Position numbers and translations under genes: made by a program. Below are positions 1-8,378 of a stretch of DNA of 63,813 bases, piece by piece (position 1 is the first letter of the stretch; every line of letters begins with the position of its first letter). Under the pieces are notes generated by a model that was not told the DNA's origin, did not search any database, and saw only the letters and a program-made list of their open reading frames with translations. The stretch lies in assembly GCA_038748065.1 (NCBI GenBank), contig JBCDJG010000027.1:1-63813 (forward strand). The letters run 5' to 3'. Source of the DNA: JBCDJG01 sp038748065. GTDB lineage: Bacteria > Pseudomonadota > Gammaproteobacteria > Pseudomonadales > Halieaceae.

Positions 1-13
1 TCTGGTCACTGCT

Positions 14-2998
14 ATGAAAAATCTGGTTCTCCGCACGATATTGTTCGGGCTGACGCCCATGTTGAACCGGGCCGCCAAAAAAAGCCCAGCTTTCAAGGAA
101 GAAGCGAGCCGCTACAACTGCGTGCTGCAGATTCGCGTGAAGAACAATAGCGTCGGGCGCTATTTTCGCTTTCAGGATGGCAAGATCACGTCCAAGTCAG
201 GTGTCAGTGATGCGCCGGACATACAGCTGGTATTCAAGAATGTCGATGTCGCGCTGAAGATTCTAAACCCGAACGCGGAAGACCTTTATAAGATTCACGC
301 CGCGAAAAACTTCCTCATGGAAGTGGTCGGCCCCGATCCGCTGGGCAACTGGATTCTGAAGCTCATGCAACGCATGACCTACGAGGGCTTCAACTACGGC
401 GAAGCCATGCCCGATGGCTGCATGCGTTACACCACAATTACCAATGGTGGCCCCCTGCATGTGCACGTCCGTGACAGCAAGATCGTGCGCATGACGCCCA
501 TCGAGTTTTCTGAAGAAGACGCCCCGAGCTGGACGATCAAGGCCAAAGGCCGGGAGTTCAGCCCGCAGCGCAAGACGACAGTGGCGCCCCATGGCAGCTC
601 CATGAAAAGTACGGTATACGCCGAGAATCGCCTGCTCTATCCGATGAAACGCGTCGATTTCGACCCCAACGGCGAGCGTAACCCGCAGAATCGAGGTATC
701 TCCGGCTACGAACGTATCAGCTGGGACGAGGCTCTGGATATTGTCGCCGGTGAGATTAATCGACAAAAACGCGTACACGGCCCCGGCGCTATTTTCCTGC
801 AGCACTGTTCCCATCACCAGTGGGGCAACGTTGGCTACTACCTGAGCGCGATGATGCGCTTTGGCAACCTGATCGGCTTTACGCGCATGGCCATGAACCC
901 TGATAGCTGGGAAGGCTGGTTCTGGGGCGCCCTGCATCACTGCGGGTTCTCGCACCGGGTTGGCATCCCGCCCAGCTACGGCACGCTGGAAGACTGTCTG
1001 CAGGAGGCGGAGCAGATCGTCTTCTGGTCCAGTGACCCGGAGAGTACCAACGCGTCTTATGCGGCCTTTGAATCGACCCCGCGGCGGCTCTGGGCCAAGG
1101 AGTTGGGCTTCGATTTCGTCCACATTGACCCGCACTACAATCCCACCGCTCAGCTGCTGGGTGGTAAGTGGATGCCGATCAAGCCGGGTACCGACTCGGC
1201 GCTCGCCCTGGCGATCATGTATGTCTGGGTCGAGGAGGGGCTTTATGACAAGGAGTATGTAGCAGACCGCACCACCGACTTCGACGAGTGGAAGGCTTAT
1301 CTGCTCGGTGAAACCGACGGTCAAGCGAAAACCCCGGACTGGCAGGAAGGCGAGACCGGCGTGCCGGCCCGCGATGTCCGAGCCTTGGCCCGTACCTGGG
1401 CGAAGAAGAAGACCTATCTCTCCTGTGGCATGAGTGGCACCGGTTTCGGGGGTGCCTGTCGCGGCGCCACCGGCCAGCAGTGGGCGCGCAATATGGTGAT
1501 GATGATGGCCATGCAGGGCTGGGGCAAGCCGGGCCGCAACATGGGGGGGCTGATTAATGGCTCGCCCGTCGACCATCAGTTCTACTTTCCCGGCTACGCT
1601 GACGGCGGCATCTCAGGCGACCTGAACTTTACCGGTGATGCCATTAATAACTATCAGCGTATGCCCCATGTGCTGACCACGAACCCGGTCAACCAGCAGA
1701 TTCCCAAGCAGCGTATTCCAGAGGCGATTATCAACGGCCATGCCGAGGGCTACTTGTGGGATGGTTTCTCGCAGGAGGCCCAGTTCACGCCGATCAGCTA
1801 TCCGGCGCCGGGCTTTTCGCCGATCCACATGATTTATCGCTACGGCTCATCAGCCTTCAGCACCACCACCAACTCCAGTCGCTTCGCCGAATCCTATCGA
1901 CACGACAGCATCGAGTTCGTTGTAAACCAGTCGGTGTTCATGGAAGGCGAAACGCAGTTCGCCGACGTGATCCTGCCGGCCTGTACTAACCTCGAGCGCT
2001 GGGATATCGGTGAGTGGTGCAGCGCGGGTGGCTACGGCATGCACAACTTTGAAGTACTTAATCACCGTGTGATAGCCATTCAGCACAAGTGCATCGAGCC
2101 GCTGGGCGAGTCCAAGTCGGATTACCAGATCTTCAACGATATTCTGGAGCGTCTCGGGCTGGGCGCCGTGTTTACCGAGGGCTGCAGCGAACTGGACTGG
2201 GCACGTCGGATTTTCGACTCATCGGATGTGGCGCAGCATGTCTCATGGAAGGAGTTTCTCAAGAAAGGCTATTTTGTGGTGCCCAGCGAGTTGGAGGAGG
2301 AACTGCGGCCGCCACTCAGTATGAGCTGGTTCGCTGAAGACCGGCGCAAGGATCTGCCGGAGCCCTTCCCGCTGCCATCGCAGTATGCCGAGGAGTTCGG
2401 CTATGGCCTGCAGACGCCCAGCGGCAAGTTTGAATTCATTCCTACCGTGCTCAAACGCAACGAAGCGAAGCACCCGGACCGGCCAGCGCTGAACCGCTAT
2501 TTCCCCTCCTGGGAAGGGCCGAAAACGGCCGAGCTGACATCGAAATTCCCGCTGCAAATGATTGCGACCCACAGCCGCTACAGCTTCCATACCTTCTCCG
2601 ATGGCGCGACAGCGACCAACCAGATTGCCGATCACCGGCGGCTGATCGATGGCCACTACTACTGGCTGGCGCGGATCAGCGAAGAGGACGCTGCGGCTCG
2701 CGGCATTGAGCAGAATGACCTGGTGAAGGTGTACAACGACCGCGGCGCGGTTATCTGCGCCGCGGATATTTCTTCCCTGGTCAGCCCCGGAGTCATCAAG
2801 AGCTACGAGGCGAGTGCCCGGTACCAGATGATGGAGGTCGAGGGCGAGTCCCTGGAAGTTGGCGGCAGCCTTAACATCCTTACGCCGGACCGGCCCCAGA
2901 CCAAGGGCACCCATTCCATGAGCCCCAACTCGACCCTGGTCGAGGTGGAAAAGTATGCGCACGCCGAGGCGCTGTTCGAGAAGCTGCGCGCGGCCTGA
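14..2998 (+). CDS. Molybdopterin oxidoreductase, transhydroxylase-like large subunit with SCP2-like N-terminus
   Basis: A 994-residue DMSO-reductase-family catalytic subunit binding a molybdopterin cofactor. It lacks the N-terminal Cys cluster (CxxCxxxC) of most family members, as does the large subunit of pyrogallol-phloroglucinol transhydroxylase. That enzyme uses His144, Asp174 and a Mo-ligating Ser175. Here His267 and Asp297-Ser298-Trp299 (NPDSWEGW) have the same 30-residue spacing. Residues about 25-125 look like an SCP2-type sterol or lipid-binding fold and precede the family core, which starts near residue 130; this explains the excess over the roughly 875-residue reference. There is no Tat or Sec signal, so it is probably cytoplasmic. 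The next gene, 15 bases downstream, is its iron-sulfur partner. Family membership is firm; the reaction is inferred, and another hydroxylation or reduction of a phenolic or steroid-like substrate is possible. Confidence 0.8.
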   Translation: MKNLVLRTILFGLTPMLNRAAKKSPAFKEEASRYNCVLQIRVKNNSVGRYFRFQDGKITSKSGVSDAPDIQLVFKNVDVALKILNPNAEDLYKIHAAKNFLMEVVGPDPLGNWILKLMQRMTYEGFNYGEAMPDGCMRYTTITNGGPLHVHVRDSKIVRMTPIEFSEEDAPSWTIKAKGREFSPQRKTTVAPHGSSMKSTVYAENRLLYPMKRVDFDPNGERNPQNRGISGYERISWDEALDIVAGEINRQKRVHGPGAIFLQHCSHHQWGNVGYYLSAMMRFGNLIGFTRMAMNPDSWEGWFWGALHHCGFSHRVGIPPSYGTLEDCLQEAEQIVFWSSDPESTNASYAAFESTPRRLWAKELGFDFVHIDPHYNPTAQLLGGKWMPIKPGTDSALALAIMYVWVEEGLYDKEYVADRTTDFDEWKAYLLGETDGQAKTPDWQEGETGVPARDVRALARTWAKKKTYLSCGMSGTGFGGACRGATGQQWARNMVMMMAMQGWGKPGRNMGGLINGSPVDHQFYFPGYADGGISGDLNFTGDAINNYQRMPHVLTTNPVNQQIPKQRIPEAIINGHAEGYLWDGFSQEAQFTPISYPAPGFSPIHMIYRYGSSAFSTTTNSSRFAESYRHDSIEFVVNQSVFMEGETQFADVILPACTNLERWDIGEWCSAGGYGMHNFEVLNHRVIAIQHKCIEPLGESKSDYQIFNDILERLGLGAVFTEGCSELDWARRIFDSSDVAQHVSWKEFLKKGYFVVPSELEEELRPPLSMSWFAEDRRKDLPEPFPLPSQYAEEFGYGLQTPSGKFEFIPTVLKRNEAKHPDRPALNRYFPSWEGPKTAELTSKFPLQMIATHSRYSFHTFSDGATATNQIADHRRLIDGHYYWLARISEEDAAARGIEQNDLVKVYNDRGAVICAADISSLVSPGVIKSYEASARYQMMEVEGESLEVGGSLNILTPDRPQTKGTHSMSPNSTLVEVEKYAHAEALFEKLRAA

Positions 2999-3013
2999 CA
3001 GGAGAGTTAGAGC

Positions 3014-3883
3014 ATGGAAAACGCCAACACAGAAACCCCCGCGCCCGAAAAGTGGAACCTGATTATCGACGTCGAGCGGGGCGTGGATTTCGTCAACGCG
3101 GTGCTGTCTGCCAAGGATGAATACGTGGGTAACGACCACCCGGGCTATTGTGCGCCGGTATCCGAAGCCAATCCGGACATCATCACGCTGGAGACCAAGT
3201 CGCGTGGTCAGGCGCCAATGGTGGACGCGGTCAATATGCTGCGCATGTGTAACCACTGCGACAACGGCCCTTGCACCAAGGTCGGTGGCGACGCAGTGCA
3301 TAAACGCGACGATGGCATTGTTATCATTGATCCGGTCAAGGCGAAGGGCAGGAAGGACCTGGTGGAAGCCTGCCCCCACGATGCCATAGTGTGGAATGAA
3401 GAGCTTGAGCTTCCGCAAATCTGGATCTTTGATGCTCACCTGCTCGACCAGGGCTGGCCGCATCCGCGCTGTGTACAGTCCTGCGCCGCAGGCGGTATTG
3501 AAGCGGTGAAAATCACCGACGAGGCGATGCAGGCCCGGGTGGCGGAGGAGGGGCTGGAGGTTGCGAACCCGGATATCGATACCAAGCCGCGCGTGTACTA
3601 CAAAAATCTCTACCGCTACAATACCTGCTTCATCGGGGGAACCGTGGTCGCCACCGCCGATGGCGTCGAAGACTGCCTGAGTGGTGCCAGCGTAACGTTG
3701 ACCAAGGACGGCGAGGAACTAGCCACCGTCGCTACGGATGCCTTCGGCGAATTCAAGCTCGATAAGCTGCCGCCCAACAGCGGTTCCTACAGCGTGCGCA
3801 TCGCGCATCCTGACTATGCTGAAAAGCAGGTAGATACAAGTGTAGGAGATAGCGTTTACCTCGGCGTTCATTCGCTGGGCTGA
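3014..3883 (+). CDS. 4Fe-4S electron-transfer subunit with C-terminal Cna-B/transthyretin-like domain
   Basis: A 289-residue iron-sulfur partner of the preceding molybdenum enzyme. Cysteines occur as CNHCDNGPC, then ACPHDA, then CVQSCAAGG, as in multi-cluster ferredoxin-like beta subunits. From about residue 210 the protein changes to a beta-rich carboxypeptidase-regulatory-like module (IGGTVV, GEFKLDKLPP, YSVRIAHPDY). A 4Fe-4S subunit ending in such a barrel is the arrangement known for the small subunit of pyrogallol-phloroglucinol transhydroxylase (about 275 residues), which supports reading the two genes as that type of pair. An AGGAG ribosome-binding site lies shortly before the ATG. No export signal is seen. 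The partner role is well supported; the electron partner and substrate are unknown. Confidence 0.8.
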   Translation: MENANTETPAPEKWNLIIDVERGVDFVNAVLSAKDEYVGNDHPGYCAPVSEANPDIITLETKSRGQAPMVDAVNMLRMCNHCDNGPCTKVGGDAVHKRDDGIVIIDPVKAKGRKDLVEACPHDAIVWNEELELPQIWIFDAHLLDQGWPHPRCVQSCAAGGIEAVKITDEAMQARVAEEGLEVANPDIDTKPRVYYKNLYRYNTCFIGGTVVATADGVEDCLSGASVTLTKDGEELATVATDAFGEFKLDKLPPNSGSYSVRIAHPDYAEKQVDTSVGDSVYLGVHSLG

Positions 3884-3906
3884 GACTCCTACGGGTCGGC
3901 AGGGCG

Positions 3907-6240
3907 CTAGAAACTCAGGTCCAGTCCGAAGCCAAAGGTCTGCGGTGCGCTCACGGTATTGGTTGGCGCATCACGGTAGCGAATGCTGCCGGTACCGGTA
4001 CCCACGGTCGCCAGAAGCGCTGAGCGGGATGTATCCTCGTCAAACAGGTTGGTACCGTAAATGAATACGGTGAAATTACCGGCCGCATATCCCAGGCGGG
4101 CGTTCGCCAGCGTCCGGCTACCCACTTTTTCGGTCAATCCCGGGCCGAGCTCTTCTTCCTCCAGGTTCAAGACCTGGGTGTGCTGCGAGTCCGTATAGGC
4201 GATGCTGGCGCTGGCGAACAGGCCGGTATCATGGGTGTAATTGAGTCCCACGGTAAAGCTGACGGGCGGTGCCGTTGGCAGTTCGTTGCCGGCAAGGTTG
4301 TCAAATGGTAGGCCGGGCGCCGCAAAGGGGAAGTCCTTGAACTCAGTTTCCAGCAGTCCCAGCGAGGCGTACAGGTTCAGATCGGCGGACCAGCGATATT
4401 CCGCGCTGGCCTCAAGTCCGTAGATTTCGGTTTCGCCGGCGTTGACGGTTTGCGCATCGGTAAACGTGCCTGAGGGCCCGGGCACTGTGACCTGCTGATC
4501 CTCCAGGATGCTGTAAAAGGCATTGGCGTTAAGAGTCAGGCGCCGCTCAAACCAGGTAGAACGCATCCCGATTTCAACGTTATCGAGGTACTCTGGGTCG
4601 TAGGCCCTGACCTGCTGCCCCTCGGTGGTCAGCTGCAGGTAGGTGCCGCCTGCCCGGTAGCCCCGCTGTGCACTGACAAAGACTGCCAAATCGTCGTTGA
4701 AAGTGTAAGTGACCGCAAGGCGCGGAAGAAAAGCGGAGAATTCGTCGGACTGATCCGGGCTGTCTACGATCTGCGAGGCCCGTAGCACGAGTTCCAGACA
4801 AGGCACCTGTTCACTGGAAATCTCCAGCGCCTCTTGTACGAAGTCGGGCAGCGTAGCGATGCAGTCAATGGGGCTGACGCTTTGCGTCTGGTTGACGTTG
4901 CCCGTGGTCTCATAACGTTCAACGTCATAGCGCGCGCTGAAGTCGAAGGTCCAGTAATCATCCCTATTGAAGCGCGCCTGAATGTAGCCGGCATAGTTTC
5001 TGGTTGAGGTATCTCGCGTGGAGCGCCCGGTGACCAGTGTGTCTGGCGGATCGATGGGAAAAAAGACCTCCTCCGAGAGTGGCGAGAAAAACTCTGTTGC
5101 TGCGTCCTGGTCGTCCTCGAAATAGTAAGCACCGACCGATCCTGACCAGCGAGCCAGATCGTATTCGAAGCGCAGCTCGGCTGAGTAAGTATCGGTGACC
5201 TGGGGAATGATGAATGACTCGTCTGCACTCGCCCCGGATGCGCCGGGGTTATCAGGATCGCCCCGGGTACGCAGCAGGTCATTGCGCTCGTAGGTGCCAA
5301 TCGCCCTCAAAGCCCAGACGTCGTTAAGTCGCAGGGACAGGTCCGCGATGACTCTTGTCGTCTCGTTCTCCCGAAACTCCGGATTACTGAAAGACACAAA
5401 ATCGTAGAAATCAAAATCCGGGAAAGCCGGATCATTGGTCGCAAATTCGGAGAACACGACGCCATTCTGTGGCGCTGATTCGTTCTTGTTGTAATCAACG
5501 GTCAGGAGGGCACGCAACTCGCGCTCGCCATCCGGCGTATACAGCAGCTTGCCGCGCAGCCCGAGGTTTTCGCCCTCATCGCTTGGCTCGCCGGTGAAGG
5601 CGTTGGTGATGTAGCCGCGCGTCTCCTGCCAGTCTGCAGAAAAGCGGGCCGCCAGCGTATCGGCTATCAGTGGGCCAGAGATAACTCCCGCCATTTGGTA
5701 GGTATCGTATTCGGCGGCACGCATGCGCAGGGCGCCCTCGCGCTCGAAGCTTGGGTCCTTGGTGCGCATTACGATTGAACCGGCCAACGCATTGCGCCCC
5801 TGCACGGTAGACTGCGGGCCGCGTAAAACTTCAACCTGGCCGATGTCCCATAGGCTGTCTATCCCGAAGCCCAGAGCGTCATTGCTGGAGGGTGCGCCAT
5901 CAAGGTAGACATTGGAGGTTACGCCCTGACCGGCGCCGCCAATGCCGAAGCGCGAGATGCCGCGTATGGAGCGCTCCTGCACATTGGGGGTGCGCTGCAG
6001 GAGTTCGTCGAGGCGAAAAAGACTTTCATCGTCGATTCGCTGGCTGGTGAACACCTCTACAGAGACTTCCGCCTCCTGTAGAGTCAGTCCGCGTTTGGTG
6101 CCAAAGACGATAACCTCTTCAATTTGATTGTCTTGGTTCGCACGATCCGAACTATCGACAAACTGGGCAAGTCCGGGGCTGCTGATGAGTCCGCCCCCGA
6201 CTGAGATGACGGCAAAAGCCAGGCTTGCTCGGCGCATCAT
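3907..6240 (-). CDS. TonB-dependent outer-membrane receptor
   Basis: About 777 residues. The start at 6240 gives a signal peptide (MMRRASLAFAVISVGGG, cleavage near LAQ) and overlaps the upstream PepSY stop as ATGA, implying translational coupling. The plug follows: a TonB-box-like IEEVIVFG, IRGISRFGIGG, and VEVLRGPQSTVQGRNALAGS. A 22-strand barrel ends in LDLSF with the terminal aromatic residue expected of outer-membrane proteins. It closely resembles the receptor at 12110-14401 (both share the GTKxGLTLQ opening and VEVLRGxQSTVQGRNAxAG), so the two are paralogues. Coupling to a PepSY protein and two small membrane proteins points to iron or siderophore uptake, but the ligand is unknown. Confidence 0.9.
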   Translation of the reverse strand: MMRRASLAFAVISVGGGLISSPGLAQFVDSSDRANQDNQIEEVIVFGTKRGLTLQEAEVSVEVFTSQRIDDESLFRLDELLQRTPNVQERSIRGISRFGIGGAGQGVTSNVYLDGAPSSNDALGFGIDSLWDIGQVEVLRGPQSTVQGRNALAGSIVMRTKDPSFEREGALRMRAAEYDTYQMAGVISGPLIADTLAARFSADWQETRGYITNAFTGEPSDEGENLGLRGKLLYTPDGERELRALLTVDYNKNESAPQNGVVFSEFATNDPAFPDFDFYDFVSFSNPEFRENETTRVIADLSLRLNDVWALRAIGTYERNDLLRTRGDPDNPGASGASADESFIIPQVTDTYSAELRFEYDLARWSGSVGAYYFEDDQDAATEFFSPLSEEVFFPIDPPDTLVTGRSTRDTSTRNYAGYIQARFNRDDYWTFDFSARYDVERYETTGNVNQTQSVSPIDCIATLPDFVQEALEISSEQVPCLELVLRASQIVDSPDQSDEFSAFLPRLAVTYTFNDDLAVFVSAQRGYRAGGTYLQLTTEGQQVRAYDPEYLDNVEIGMRSTWFERRLTLNANAFYSILEDQQVTVPGPSGTFTDAQTVNAGETEIYGLEASAEYRWSADLNLYASLGLLETEFKDFPFAAPGLPFDNLAGNELPTAPPVSFTVGLNYTHDTGLFASASIAYTDSQHTQVLNLEEEELGPGLTEKVGSRTLANARLGYAAGNFTVFIYGTNLFDEDTSRSALLATVGTGTGSIRYRDAPTNTVSAPQTFGFGLDLSF

Positions 6241-7836
6241 GCTGTGGCGATCGCCGGCTCCGTTTTCGCTGGTGGCAGGGCCCATACGCTGTTGGGGTCG
6301 CCGTTCACTGCTCGCGCCTGGACGCCGCGCCCGAGCAGCAGGAAAGCGAGAGCCAGCGCTATTGCGAGGGTATCAACGATGACCAGCGGCCACTGTCCCT
6401 CTGCTACGCTGCGCCACAGGGGCATGTTGATGAAGACGGCGTCGGCGATTGGTATGGCCGCCGTGAGGGCTGCGCAAAGATAAAGCAGATCACGCGTGCC
6501 GGCGGCGACCGGTCTGAGGTAGCACCAGGCGATGGCCAGAAAGAAAACACCGAAATAGGCGTACTCGGTGTAATCCGGCCTGTCGACGTGTGACATGAGC
6601 GCGCGACTCGCGAGGAAAGCGGCAGATATGCCAGCCATGGCGCCGATGCAGACACCGCTATTGAGTCGCGCCATGAATACGGTGCCCCGTGTCTGCTCGG
6701 CGCCACGACGCTTGCGGCGGGACTCCACCCATAGCAGGTTGCCCGAGTAAAACAGGAAGGCGCCGGCAAGGCCCAGAATGAAGTAAATCCACTTCAGGAT
6801 GTAGCCGCCGTAGCTCGCGAAATGCAGCGATATCAGCCCACTGTAAAAGGTGCCGCCAAGGCTCGCCGTTTCGGGGTTGGCGACAGCCAGCACCTCGCCG
6901 GTACTGCTGTTGATGGCAACACTGGCATTGGGATCGAGCGTATCGGTATGCGATTTGCCGAGGACCACAACGCTTCCCTGGCTGTCACCAATGTGCTCAA
7001 AACGCAGTTGCGTCGGGCTCATCCCCGGCATTTCTCGCTCGGCGATGGCCAGTAGCTGTGCTATTGGCAGGCTGCCAGCGCGCTCGCCGCTGGGTTCTGG
7101 GGTCGCTACAACACCCAATTCGGGGCCCAGCATCTCGACCAGGTCCTCCTCGAATACCAGCACCTGAAAGGGTGCAATGATGTAGAAGCTGATGGCGAGC
7201 AGTACGCTGCTCCACGCGAACATGATATGCCAGGGCAGTGAGATGACGCCTACAGCGTTGTGTGCGTCCAGCCAGAAGCGCTTCTTGTTCTTGCCTTCGC
7301 GTAACGCGAAGAGGTCCTTGAAAAAGTTGGGCAGAAAGATCAGCAGCCCGGTCGGTGACCAGGGCAATGCCATAAATCATGCAGACGATACCCAGAACCT
7401 GCAGGCCAAAACTGGAGGGAAGACCAGCGGTGTAGTGCAGCCTGTAGATGAAGCCGGCGAGATGGGCGTTTTCTTCGCCGGTATTGAGGCCGGGGCTGTT
7501 GTCGACGGGCAGCCGGAAGAAGGTCGAGTCAAAGGTGCCGTCTTCCTGCCGATAAATCCAGCGTGCTCGATGTTCGGGGTGTTCCGCCTCGGCCAGGTAA
7601 ATGCGCAGACTGTCGGCGGCTTCGGGCTCCGCGACCAGCACGCGATCCATCAGTTCCTGCGCCAGGGCAGGCTCCTGCACCTCAAGCGCATGGCCTGAGT
7701 AGCTGTCCCAGGCTTCCAGCTCGTGCATGAATACCGTTATCGCGCCGGCATAAAAGGCGATAAATAGCGCAAGGCCCGTGCCCAGACCGGTCCAGGTATG
7801 CACGTCGAGAAAGGTTTTCAGTGTTTGTGCTTTCAA
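6237..7836 (-). pseudogene. PepSY-TM iron-uptake membrane protein, split by a one-base frameshift
   Basis: Two overlapping frames together make one PepSY-domain inner-membrane protein of about 530 residues. The first (from 7836) starts MKAQTLKTFLDVHTWTG and reads correctly to MIYGIALVTD. The second contains GLLIFLPNFFKDLF, LDAHNAVGVISLPWH and the remaining membrane segments. The junction lies near 7347-7353, where a single extra base separates the frames. These proteins commonly accompany TonB receptors and are implicated in reducing or releasing siderophore-bound iron. The gene overlaps the small protein upstream and the receptor downstream, so the operon is otherwise intact. The break could be a real mutation, programmed slippage or a sequencing error in a C/G run; the clean reading on both sides suggests a recent event or an error. 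Confidence 0.75.
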
Positions 7837-8096
7837 ACCGCAGACATCCCGGCCAGTTTGAGCAGCTGGATCATGCCGAAGCCGCCGCAGGAGGCCGCAA
7901 CCAGGATAAGGGCGGCCAGCCAGGTTCGGGACAACAGATAGCTGCCACAGGCAACGCCCACCCAGGCGGGGAATACCAGTAGCAGCATAGGCAAGGCCAG
8001 GCCTGTTTCCCTGGGCAGTAGGGCGAGCAACAGGCCAATCATGGCGATTGTTGCGGGTATCGAGAGGAGAACCGCGACGAGTGATCTAGCCAGCAC
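7833..8096 (-). CDS. Small inner-membrane protein, DUF3649-like
   Basis: An 87-residue, almost entirely hydrophobic protein with about three membrane segments (SLVAVLLSIPATIAMIG, LALPMLLLVFPAWVGVA, AALILVAASCGGFG). It overlaps the next gene by four bases (ATGA) and the previous gene by eleven. Small DUF3649-type proteins typically sit beside PepSY proteins and TonB receptors in iron-uptake operons, and size, topology and context fit that group. Assignment to the family is by resemblance only. A function in metal or siderophore transfer across the inner membrane is inferred. Confidence 0.6.
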   Translation of the reverse strand: MLARSLVAVLLSIPATIAMIGLLLALLPRETGLALPMLLLVFPAWVGVACGSYLLSRTWLAALILVAASCGGFGMIQLLKLAGMSAV

Positions 8097-8337
8097 GATT
8101 ACGCCTCCACAGCAGGGCGATCCAGGGCGTCAAGGAACATACCAGGATATAGAGTGATAGCAGGGCATAGACGCCCGACCAGTAACCGCCTGGCAAGATC
8201 GTGATCGAAAACGCGAGGCCAAGGCAGGCCAGTGCGACGAGAAAAACCAGCACCCGCTGCACGCCCTGCATGAGGCGCACGCCGACGTGGCTCAGCACGC
8301 CGGCGGCGATGGTCAGGATGAGGCTGAGGGCGAGCAT
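8086..8337 (-). CDS. Small inner-membrane protein, DUF3325-like
   Basis: The open frame extends further upstream, but the upstream part is non-membrane and overlaps the sulfotransferase gene. The start chosen at 8337 (MLALSLILTIAAG) gives an 83-residue protein with three membrane segments and a basic C-terminus (WRRNRAG). It is the first gene of a four-gene unit with the DUF3649-like protein, the PepSY protein and a TonB receptor, matching the gene order often seen in iron-uptake operons. A Fur-like box lies about 50 bases upstream. The family label is tentative. Confidence 0.55.
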   Translation of the reverse strand: MLALSLILTIAAGVLSHVGVRLMQGVQRVLVFLVALACLGLAFSITILPGGYWSGVYALLSLYILVCSLTPWIALLWRRNRAG

Positions 8338-8378
8338 GGGGTGCGGATACCACTTTTCCGAACGGTCACGGTTGCAGT

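Noticed and set aside
263..1576. Long minus-strand frame of 437 codons
   Set aside because: It lies entirely within the molybdenum-enzyme gene, has no recognisable domain and an Arg/His/Val-rich composition typical of antisense frames in GC-rich DNA.
2243..3463. Minus-strand frame of 406 codons across the subunit junction
   Set aside because: It is antisense to two well-supported genes and shows no motifs.
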